Assembly (NCBI GenBank): GCA_022844575.1
Contig: JALHLL010000216.1
Location: forward strand, 1-5,646
DNA from: a bacterium
Lineage (GTDB): Bacteria; Bacteroidota; Ignavibacteria; Kapaibacteriales; UBA961
Reading direction: 5' to 3'
Length of the DNA stretch: 5,646 bases
Shown here: positions 1 to 5,646 of the stretch, piece after piece
Layout of the letters: each line of letters begins with the position of its first letter
How positions within the stretch are numbered: the stretch's first letter is position 1
The notes under the pieces: model-generated
What the model was told of the DNA's origin: nothing
What the model saw: only the letters and a program-made list of their open reading frames with translations
Databases searched by the model: none
Position numbers and translations under genes: made by a program

Positions 1-69
1 GGTGAATCCTTCATAGGGAATATGAGCAGCATCTAATATTCTGCATACATTTGTTTTTACAAATGCCAT
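1..69 (-). CDS. Partial CDS, probable YbaK/EbsC-type aminoacyl-tRNA deacylase (N-terminus only)
   Basis: An open frame starts with ATG at bases 69-67 and runs 23 codons to the left edge without a stop. The translation contains KTNVCRILDAAHIPYE (residues 5-20), which closely resembles the start of YbaK/EbsC family proteins ('KTNxxRxLDxAxIxYE'). These are cytoplasmic enzymes that hydrolyse mischarged tRNA, classically Cys-tRNA(Pro). The catalytic core, including the conserved lysine, is outside the window, so activity cannot be judged. The ATG lies 3 bases after the TAA of the OmpA-family gene (GAA between), consistent with translational coupling in one operon. The remaining uncertainty comes from the short visible length; an unrelated protein with a similar N-terminal helix is possible but less likely. 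Confidence 0.7.
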   Translation of the reverse strand, partial: MAFVKTNVCRILDAAHIPYEGFT

Positions 70-72
70 TTC

Positions 73-2034
73 TTAATCTATAATTTTAGCAATTACCGTT
101 CTATGTAAAATTCGTGATACGGCGGAAGGATCATAGTTTTGTTGAACATTATCCAAACGGATAATAATTGATTCCTCTTTGGTATTTAATAATTTAAGTG
201 CTGATTTCAAACGGGATTTTGCCAATTCCATATTATATTCACCTGTTCCGAAATTATCCGTTTTCGGATAAAGTTCCACTTTTTTCCCAACTTGGAGTGC
301 TTCCCTAACCGTCTTTACTGCTTCTTCATTTATCGCAGAAAAATCGGTGCCGTCAAAGTTAAAATAACCAAGTATATACTCATCTGTTTTCATTCCTGAG
401 CCAAAACGATTTTCAATAATTGTTTCTCTATTATCAGGAATAAAGGTAAAGCCCAATCCTGCTGCGGTTCTTCTATCTTCTGCATCCGCTAAGGCATAAT
501 CTAACTTTGCTTTTGTAGGGGAGTTTGCAAACAGATCGTCCGGATTCACAGCGATAGACCGCGTGTTTTCATCAAGTTTTTGTACCGTTCGCATTTCAAA
601 ATCCAATTTTCCGAATGCCTGATAAGGGGTTGCTTCTGCAACTATAATCGGTTCGAAGCTGAATTGTATCGGGTCGGATTTTTTATCGCTTTTCTCATAG
701 ACGACGGGAATTGTTTTTAATGAGCCGTTTACAAAAATCCGTACCGATCTGTCTTCATCAAGTAATTCTTCGCGTATTTCTCTTATTGTACCCGATTGAG
801 ATGATGAAGTGATACGAACTTGCGACTTGTCAATCCCTTGTACAAATAGATAACTCGCTACATTTTCTGCACGTTGTTTAGCCAATTCGGGAGATTCGTC
901 GGCTGCCGAGATACCTCTTAACTCAACCTTACTATCGGCATCCGCTTTAAGTATAGATACCAAACCTATAAGAACGCTTGTTTGAGCCGTTTCTTCCGAA
1001 CTTGTTTCCGAAAGAGGAATAATTGTGGAGATTTCCGATGAAGATTTTCTGAAAAATAGTATCGGGGCTGCATCATGACTATATCTTGTTTTCGTTGTTG
1101 CTATCGTAAAACGGATTTTCTCACCATCTTTTACTATATCGCCATTTGCTTTTTTAAGCGTAACTGCCAATTCCAAACGTTTTGGTGCAGGTGGCGGCGG
1201 GGGAGGAGGTGGTGGAGCAATTTTTTCCGGTTGAGGTTCTGCCAAACGGTATTGCACTTCTACCATAGCCCTTGTATGTAAGGCATTCCAATCCAACGAT
1301 GATACGAATGATGTAATTTGGGGTAAAGCTGTAATGGAAGGAATTATTGCCCACTGCTCGCTTAATGGAATATCATAACGCACACCAATCAGGGGGGCTA
1401 TAAATAATGAACCCGCTTGCGGAATATCTCCGGATGCAGAACCCTTAACAGGGGAACCCGTTTCAAGCCAAAGTATATTGGAGGGCTGAATTATTTCTTG
1501 TGACTGCTCAAATGTCTTGGACATGAATAGCCCGCCGGAAAGCCCTACAATAATGCCGAGAGAATTATTTTCAATCGGATAGAGTACTAATGAAGGTTCT
1601 ATAACTATAAGAGGCAACTTTGTTGTTAATGTATGTCGCGATATAACTTGCTCGACATTATTTCCTTCAATCTTATTAAAGGAAAACTCTTCCGTTGTCA
1701 AATCACCGTTTGCTCCCGAATACCCCACCCTTATTCCGTATCTGTACGACATATCGAATAATTTGCCATCTGGAAAGAATTCCGCTCCGAGCAAAAAGGT
1801 CGGATTAAGTCCGAAACCGCCTGTATAGCCCGAACAGCAATTTACAATACCGGGTAGTGCTGTGAAATCGGCTGAATGAAAGGAAAAGTTCATTCCTGCT
1901 CCACCAACCAATGCTATCGATTTTAATCTGAGAGTATCTTCCTGACCTTTTGCCGAAATGCACAATACACAAAAAGTAATAAACAAAATAAAGCGTTTCT
2001 TCATATTCAAATAGTTCAAAGTATTTCTTTTCAT
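73..2034 (-). CDS. OmpA-family outer-membrane beta-barrel protein with poly-proline hinge and two OmpA-like domains
   Basis: This protein (653 residues from the first ATG) probably sits in the outer membrane and reaches peptidoglycan from the periplasm. A signal peptide spans about 11-30 (MKKRFILFITFCVLCISAKG). Residues 38-265 are alternating amphipathic strands with Gly and aromatic residues, as in a small beta-barrel, with a CC pair at 66-67. Residues 274-284 are nine prolines then AP, a hinge typical of OmpA proteins. OmpA-like domain 1 (about 290-437) has ELAKQRAENVASYL (383-396) and DRSVRIFV (428-435). After a linker or beta-rich region (440-545), OmpA-like domain 2 (about 545-653) has FNFDGTDF (558-565), KTDNFGTGEYNMELAKSR (591-608) and HRTVIAKI (644-651). 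The start is ambiguous: Met1 lies 9 bases after the upstream stop, whereas Met11 (base 2004) gives a cleaner signal peptide. The gene lies within the same transcript-like string as the secreted protein and is followed 3 bases later by a deacylase-like gene. Confidence 0.92.
   Translation of the reverse strand: MKRNTLNYLNMKKRFILFITFCVLCISAKGQEDTLRLKSIALVGGAGMNFSFHSADFTALPGIVNCCSGYTGGFGLNPTFLLGAEFFPDGKLFDMSYRYGIRVGYSGANGDLTTEEFSFNKIEGNNVEQVISRHTLTTKLPLIVIEPSLVLYPIENNSLGIIVGLSGGLFMSKTFEQSQEIIQPSNILWLETGSPVKGSASGDIPQAGSLFIAPLIGVRYDIPLSEQWAIIPSITALPQITSFVSSLDWNALHTRAMVEVQYRLAEPQPEKIAPPPPPPPPPAPKRLELAVTLKKANGDIVKDGEKIRFTIATTKTRYSHDAAPILFFRKSSSEISTIIPLSETSSEETAQTSVLIGLVSILKADADSKVELRGISAADESPELAKQRAENVASYLFVQGIDKSQVRITSSSQSGTIREIREELLDEDRSVRIFVNGSLKTIPVVYEKSDKKSDPIQFSFEPIIVAEATPYQAFGKLDFEMRTVQKLDENTRSIAVNPDDLFANSPTKAKLDYALADAEDRRTAAGLGFTFIPDNRETIIENRFGSGMKTDEYILGYFNFDGTDFSAINEEAVKTVREALQVGKKVELYPKTDNFGTGEYNMELAKSRLKSALKLLNTKEESIIIRLDNVQQNYDPSAVSRILHRTVIAKIID
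1183..1215 (-). repeat. Poly-proline codon run encoding the barrel-to-periplasm hinge
   Basis: Nine consecutive proline codons followed by Ala-Pro encode residues 274-284 of the OmpA-family protein. The codons are a mix of CCA, CCT, CCG and CCC, so this is not a perfect DNA microsatellite, although the plus strand is markedly G-rich here. The run separates the barrel (to about 265) from the first OmpA-like domain (from about 290). Long proline runs stall ribosomes unless elongation factor P is present, so expression is expected to depend on EF-P. Confidence 0.8.
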
Positions 2035-2043
2035 ATATACAGT

Positions 2044-5000
2044 TTATCGTGCAATCAGGAGAGGTAGAGTTAAGGAAGTATGTTCTGATGAAATATGTAA
2101 TTGATAAGCACCGATGCGTAGATTTTCCGTTGATAATGGAATTGAAGAATTTCCTTTGGAGACAGGAATGATGGTATTAAGTACCAAATTTCCAAGATTA
2201 TCATAACAATCTACTTTTAGTTGACTTTCGGATTCGGAATGAACTCCTATCATCACTTGTTCATCGGCAGGATTTGGTTGTATTGTAGCAATAATCTGAC
2301 CTACTGTCATAATTCTCGGATCTCCGCAGATTCCTTCTGTAACGGAAAATGTACCGTTATTCGCTGCGGAAATTGTAACGGCTTTACCCCAAAATACCGA
2401 TGTATTTACCCATTCGATTGGCGTTGTAAGTACCTCAGCCATACCTGCTGGACCTGATATCTCAGCAATTTTTCCTTGAGCGGGAAAAGTTCCTTCTATG
2501 GTAAATCCTATAATTCTTTTATCGTTTACTATTTCATTTTTAGTGATAGTACCTGTACCGAAATTCGAGATAATTTCACGCGGTAAAAATAGACGCGGAT
2601 TCATAATAATTTCAGCCGAAAATTTCCTTATTGCTCCGAACTCTTCAGGTTCAACATTTACATAATTGATAGGTATAGTACCATTACCACTCGGGTCGGC
2701 AGTAACGGCGGGTATTGTTATTTCCGACGTTGCGGTATAGGGTAATAATTCGATAATTCTTTTTGTTGCACACGGAGTTGCCGTAATAATAAGGGTATCT
2801 CTTTCGGTAAAATCAAGCTCACGTGTTAATGAAATCGTTAATTCAACTTCAGAAAGTGGAGGTATTGACGTTGGTACCTGTGGCTGAATAGTCACAATAC
2901 CCGCCGGTTTTAATTCATAACTGATAAGATTAACAATATTATCGGAATTATTTTTAATCTTAATTTTTCGTGTAAGTACTTCAGGAATAAAATATACCTT
3001 GGATACTACATTGATATTAGCCCCTACGCCATTACCTGATACAGTAAATACCGGAATTACTTTTTCCTGGTCGGAATGTATGATTGCAATATTTCCATTT
3101 ATTCTGCCTACATTTTGCGGCACAAATGCAATTGTGGCGGATAGTGTACCACCCGGTTCAATTAAAGTATCTTTAATAGTAGAAATAATCGCAAAATCCG
3201 TACTCCTCGATTCAACTCTGTTCACCAATAAAGGAATAGGGTCATCATTTCTCAGAATGGTTAATGTTTTTGTAATCGTATCGCCGGTACATATTTCTCC
3301 ATATTCGGTATTATGTGCAAGAAGTGCTATATTTCTATTAAGACCGATTGAATGTATCGGTATGAGATATTCAAGTCCGCAATAACCGATATAAAGGGTA
3401 TCGCGAATTAAACCCGTATCACGTGCAATCATACGAATGGAAAATGTAAGACATTCGCCGGGCTTAATGGAATCAGCATTTGTTAATGGTTTCGGCAGTG
3501 AAAAATGCTCTCCGAATCGGAATCGTGTATAATCCACAACAAGGGTTACATCCCCCGTATTGCATAATCCGCCTGTAATTATACTGTCTCTTATTTGAGA
3601 AATAAACTGTGGTTTAAGGTTTATAATCTCCGATTTTGTTGAGGGTCTTCTGATAGAAAATGTATTATCGGTTGTATCCGCTTCGGGAAATGTTAATCTT
3701 CGAATTTTAAGATTATCAACTGCATTCGATGTTGTGGCAATGGTTTTTCCATCAGGACTAAAACGTATATCGGTCATTGTTGATGAATGCCCCGAAATAT
3801 TTCCTAAGAATGTACTTTCACCCGGTAATTGCCACACCGATACTTGCGGTTGTTCTCTGTATCCGATTGCTAAAAACCTGTTAGAGGGACTAAAAGCCAA
3901 ACCTAAGGAATTTGAGCCGGAGGCATTCTGGCTATAACGAACAACCTTTTTATTGGTCATATCAATCAATATCAAATCGCAATTGGAATTACTATACAAT
4001 GTCAAATCACCTGCAAAGGTAGCAGCCGCAACAAGAGTACCGTCATTTGTTATACTTACATTATGTGCGATTGTCAGTTCAGGTACGGTTACCGAATCCA
4101 ATCGTCTGAAATCCGGCAAACCGAAGCTGATGATTTTGCCAGAAAGAAATGCTGCGACGGCTTTTTCTTTAGTGATGAAAAATCCCGTAATCGGTGCTTC
4201 GAAAATTACCGACTTTTGTACACTTGCATCCGTTTGATTAAGAATTGTTATTGATGCTCCCAATTCGGGTACAGATACTAAATATTCACCTGTTGGCGAT
4301 GGATAAAGCTCGCGAATAGGATTATTTGTTAACTGAACAACACTTACGGGGGTAGAACTCCCGATATTAAAAAATGCAACTCTCTGTATATTACTCGGCT
4401 CACGGTACGCAAAAAACAAACGATTATTGAGCGTATAACCAACACCAAGCACTTTCAATTTTTGGAGTGGAAAACCGGAAAAATTGACTGAATAAGAATT
4501 TAGTTTAATTTTCTTAATAATATCCCATTCGGTAACAAATCCGTTATTATAGCCGCTCAACATAGTTCCGCCATCACGTGAAAAGTTCACTTTTTCGCCG
4601 GCAGCAATTTGCTGGTCTGAAAGAGGAGTTTCTTGTACTGCTGTATAATCTTGACGAACACGAATTCGTACATTATCGGAAATAGTGGCAGGAACAGTCC
4701 ATAAATATGTACTATCAGAGGATTCGCCTACTTTTTTCCATGCGCCACCATCAGACTGCATTTCGACAATAGTGGGAGCATCTTGTGAATAACCCTTCCA
4801 TTTTACCAGAAACTTTTCACAGGGAGAAAAAATCTCTCCCCCATTCGGTGATAAAAGTATAAGTTCTTTGTTTTCAGGTAAGGGCTGATTGAACAATGTA
4901 ATGGGTAGAATTATTTCGCCACCCGCCTCAAAGTGGGCAGTCAGATATTCGCGTATATAATTTGTTGATTTTGGTAAGTAACTGATTTTGAAATAATAAT

Positions 5001-5616
5001 TAAAACCCGGTAGCATATCAAGCGGTGGCGGTTTTATGGAGATATTACTGCCAATCCAACTGATTTTGAAGTCAGGCGATGACATGTGTAATGAATCAAG
5101 TCTGATGGGTCTTTGCGAACCGTCTTCATTTGATTTTCCCACATAAGCATTAACCTGCAAATAAATTGTCGCCGTATCTCCTACATAAGCGAACTGTACT
5201 TTCTCCTCAGTTGTTACAAACCCCTGAATATTAAGAAAACGTACAAGGCAAAACTCGGATATGGAATCGGAGATCAAACCGGCTAATCCTTTATCTGTAA
5301 CTATAATATCAAGTTTAGTGCTACCTGAAGTACGGCTATTGAAATAGACATCATACTGTGATCCATTCGTCACGACGCGAAAGGGTAATGCTTTCTGTCC
5401 GTTTTGGCGAAAGTAGATATTATTCGTGTTGATAGGAATGGGTGAACCGCCATTATTTGCTCTTACCGTTATCTTGCAAATAGGGTAGTTGGTAACGTCC
5501 ACTTTCCTGCCAAAGCCATCTACATTGGAAAGTTGTATGAATATTTGAGCTTGTAGTGATGAAGTAAAAGCACAAAAAATGGCAGCAAAAACTACCAATC
5601 GTAAGATATATGACAT
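2044..5616 (-). CDS. Secreted multidomain protein with WD40-type propeller, ASH-like domains and T9SS C-terminal sorting domain
   Basis: This 1190-residue protein is probably exported by Sec and then moved to the cell surface by the type IX system. Residues 1-23 form a signal peptide (hydrophobic core, cleavage near LQA|Q). Residues 120-245 look like an ASH/HYDIN-type beta-sandwich. Residues 254-324 are the 'SPNGGE' beta-sandwich (SPNGGE 256-261, VKW 271-273, SDGGAW 288-293, YLWTVP 304-309). Residues 340-645 carry WD40-like blades, clearest at 344-366 (FSRDGG, then VTEWDI), 520-553, 575-597 (FSPSNR, then VSVWQL) and 617-641 (FSPDGK, then LKIRRL). ASH-like domains follow at about 661-762, 763-866 and 867-965, then a possibly cohesin-like sandwich at 966-1098 and a Por_Secre_tail-type end at 1104-1190. 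The ATG is well supported: an in-frame TGA lies 24 bases upstream with no other start between. No catalytic residues are recognisable, so a binding or scaffold role is inferred. It is first of three closely packed genes. Confidence 0.93.
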   Translation of the reverse strand: MSYILRLVVFAAIFCAFTSSLQAQIFIQLSNVDGFGRKVDVTNYPICKITVRANNGGSPIPINTNNIYFRQNGQKALPFRVVTNGSQYDVYFNSRTSGSTKLDIIVTDKGLAGLISDSISEFCLVRFLNIQGFVTTEEKVQFAYVGDTATIYLQVNAYVGKSNEDGSQRPIRLDSLHMSSPDFKISWIGSNISIKPPPLDMLPGFNYYFKISYLPKSTNYIREYLTAHFEAGGEIILPITLFNQPLPENKELILLSPNGGEIFSPCEKFLVKWKGYSQDAPTIVEMQSDGGAWKKVGESSDSTYLWTVPATISDNVRIRVRQDYTAVQETPLSDQQIAAGEKVNFSRDGGTMLSGYNNGFVTEWDIIKKIKLNSYSVNFSGFPLQKLKVLGVGYTLNNRLFFAYREPSNIQRVAFFNIGSSTPVSVVQLTNNPIRELYPSPTGEYLVSVPELGASITILNQTDASVQKSVIFEAPITGFFITKEKAVAAFLSGKIISFGLPDFRRLDSVTVPELTIAHNVSITNDGTLVAAATFAGDLTLYSNSNCDLILIDMTNKKVVRYSQNASGSNSLGLAFSPSNRFLAIGYREQPQVSVWQLPGESTFLGNISGHSSTMTDIRFSPDGKTIATTSNAVDNLKIRRLTFPEADTTDNTFSIRRPSTKSEIINLKPQFISQIRDSIITGGLCNTGDVTLVVDYTRFRFGEHFSLPKPLTNADSIKPGECLTFSIRMIARDTGLIRDTLYIGYCGLEYLIPIHSIGLNRNIALLAHNTEYGEICTGDTITKTLTILRNDDPIPLLVNRVESRSTDFAIISTIKDTLIEPGGTLSATIAFVPQNVGRINGNIAIIHSDQEKVIPVFTVSGNGVGANINVVSKVYFIPEVLTRKIKIKNNSDNIVNLISYELKPAGIVTIQPQVPTSIPPLSEVELTISLTRELDFTERDTLIITATPCATKRIIELLPYTATSEITIPAVTADPSGNGTIPINYVNVEPEEFGAIRKFSAEIIMNPRLFLPREIISNFGTGTITKNEIVNDKRIIGFTIEGTFPAQGKIAEISGPAGMAEVLTTPIEWVNTSVFWGKAVTISAANNGTFSVTEGICGDPRIMTVGQIIATIQPNPADEQVMIGVHSESESQLKVDCYDNLGNLVLNTIIPVSKGNSSIPLSTENLRIGAYQLHISSEHTSLTLPLLIAR
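2047..2307 (-). other. T9SS type A C-terminal sorting domain (within the 1190-aa protein)
   Basis: The last 87 residues (1104-1190) have the layout of a T9SS type A sorting domain. QPNPADEQVMI (1113-1123) is the usual 'PNP' opening. LKVDCYDNLGNLV (1133-1145) is the strand and turn with the conserved D-x-x-G-x-x-V spacing. LSTENLRIGAYQLHI (1161-1175) is the 'L..G.Y.v.i' strand, and a final hydrophobic strand ends in an arginine. In characterised T9SS cargo this domain directs passage through the outer membrane and is then usually cleaved and replaced by a surface anchor. That fate is inferred here. Confidence 0.88.
3682..4599 (-). other. WD40-type beta-propeller region (within the 1190-aa protein)
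   Basis: Residues 340-645 contain several copies of the blade pattern 'F-S-x-D/S-G-x-x-[hydrophobic], then small residues, then a strand ending W/D-hydrophobic'. The best copies are at 344-366, 575-597 and 617-641; weaker ones lie at 437-459 and 520-553. The last two strong copies are adjacent, as in a true propeller. Middle blades are divergent, so the number of blades (perhaps six or seven) cannot be fixed by eye. Such propellers usually serve as protein-binding platforms; no enzymatic motif is visible. Confidence 0.75.
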
Positions 5617-5646
5617 AGTGTATTGATGAAATATTAGTTTTCAGTT
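5617..5646 (-). other. Short leader upstream of the first gene, no recognisable promoter
   Basis: Only 30 bases lie between the first ATG and the window edge. On the minus strand they are AT-rich, contain an in-frame TGA (5643-5641) and have no Shine-Dalgarno-like purine tract, as is common in Bacteroidota. No convincing match to the Bacteroidota -7 element TAnnTTTG is present. The TGA could be the end of an upstream gene, but this cannot be decided here. Any promoter lies further upstream. Confidence 0.4.

Noticed and set aside
1075..1281. Plus-strand open frame opposite the poly-proline hinge (Arg/Trp-rich product)
   Set aside because: It is the antisense shadow of the proline codon run; it has a biased, non-protein-like composition and lies wholly inside the strong OmpA-family gene.
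1154..1354. Minus-strand 66-codon open frame inside the OmpA-family gene
   Set aside because: It is an out-of-frame shadow of the barrel/hinge coding sequence; the main frame is intact through it.
1957..1974. Possible lipobox (FCVLC) in the OmpA-family signal peptide
   Set aside because: The residue before the cysteine is Leu rather than Gly, Ala or Ser, and a normal Sec cleavage site follows; the mature protein is a barrel, not a lipoprotein.
2005..2043. Possible internal promoter (a TACTTTG-like string) before the OmpA-family Met11
   Set aside because: It is one base short of the TAnnTTTG element and has no TTG element at the expected upstream spacing.
2999..3385. Plus-strand open frame of 128 codons
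   Set aside because: It lies wholly antisense to the ASH-like region of the 1190-residue protein, has no recognisable domain and no ribosome-site signal.
3734..4254. Three overlapping plus-strand open frames within this stretch
   Set aside because: They are antisense to the WD40-type region, overlap one another in different frames and show no domain or start signal.
1..5646. Transcription terminators, tRNA/rRNA genes, insertion sequences, CRISPR repeats
   Set aside because: The window is almost entirely coding with junctions of 9 and 3 bases; no stem-loop with a T-run, RNA gene signature, transposase or spaced direct repeats were seen.

Overview
The window is AT-rich DNA from what looks like a Bacteroidota/Chlorobi-group bacterium. 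The best guess is a Kapabacteria- or Ignavibacteria-like lineage. The main reason is a C-terminal type IX secretion (T9SS) sorting domain, which is restricted to that superphylum. Supporting signs are exported ASH/HYDIN-type and WD40 domains, an OmpA family protein with a poly-proline hinge, and start sites without Shine-Dalgarno sequences. The lineage is an inference from domain style, not from a marker gene.

All coding capacity is on the minus strand and reads right to left as one tight gene string. The first gene (5616-2044) encodes a 1190-residue secreted multidomain protein. Its order is signal peptide, ASH-like beta-sandwich, 'SPNGGE' beta-sandwich, WD40-type propeller, three ASH-like domains, a cohesin-like beta-sandwich and a T9SS type A sorting domain. 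Nine bases after its stop comes the second gene (2034-73, or from Met11 at 2004). It encodes an outer-membrane beta-barrel joined by a nine-proline hinge to two divergent OmpA-like domains. Three bases after that stop, a third gene begins at 69 and runs off the left edge. Its 23 visible residues match the start of a YbaK/EbsC-type aminoacyl-tRNA deacylase.

The spacing implies co-transcription and probably translational coupling. The first two products plausibly work together at the cell envelope: a T9SS-exported surface scaffold and an outer-membrane protein that can grip peptidoglycan. The deacylase is a cytoplasmic translation-quality enzyme and probably shares only the transcript.

No RNA gene, mobile element, CRISPR array, long DNA repeat or terminator was found. 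The only non-coding DNA is 30 bases upstream of the first gene and junctions of 9 and 3 bases. Nothing here is demonstrably a new system. The most notable points are the domain combination of the first protein, the complementary degeneration of the two OmpA-like domains, and the partial third gene at the edge.
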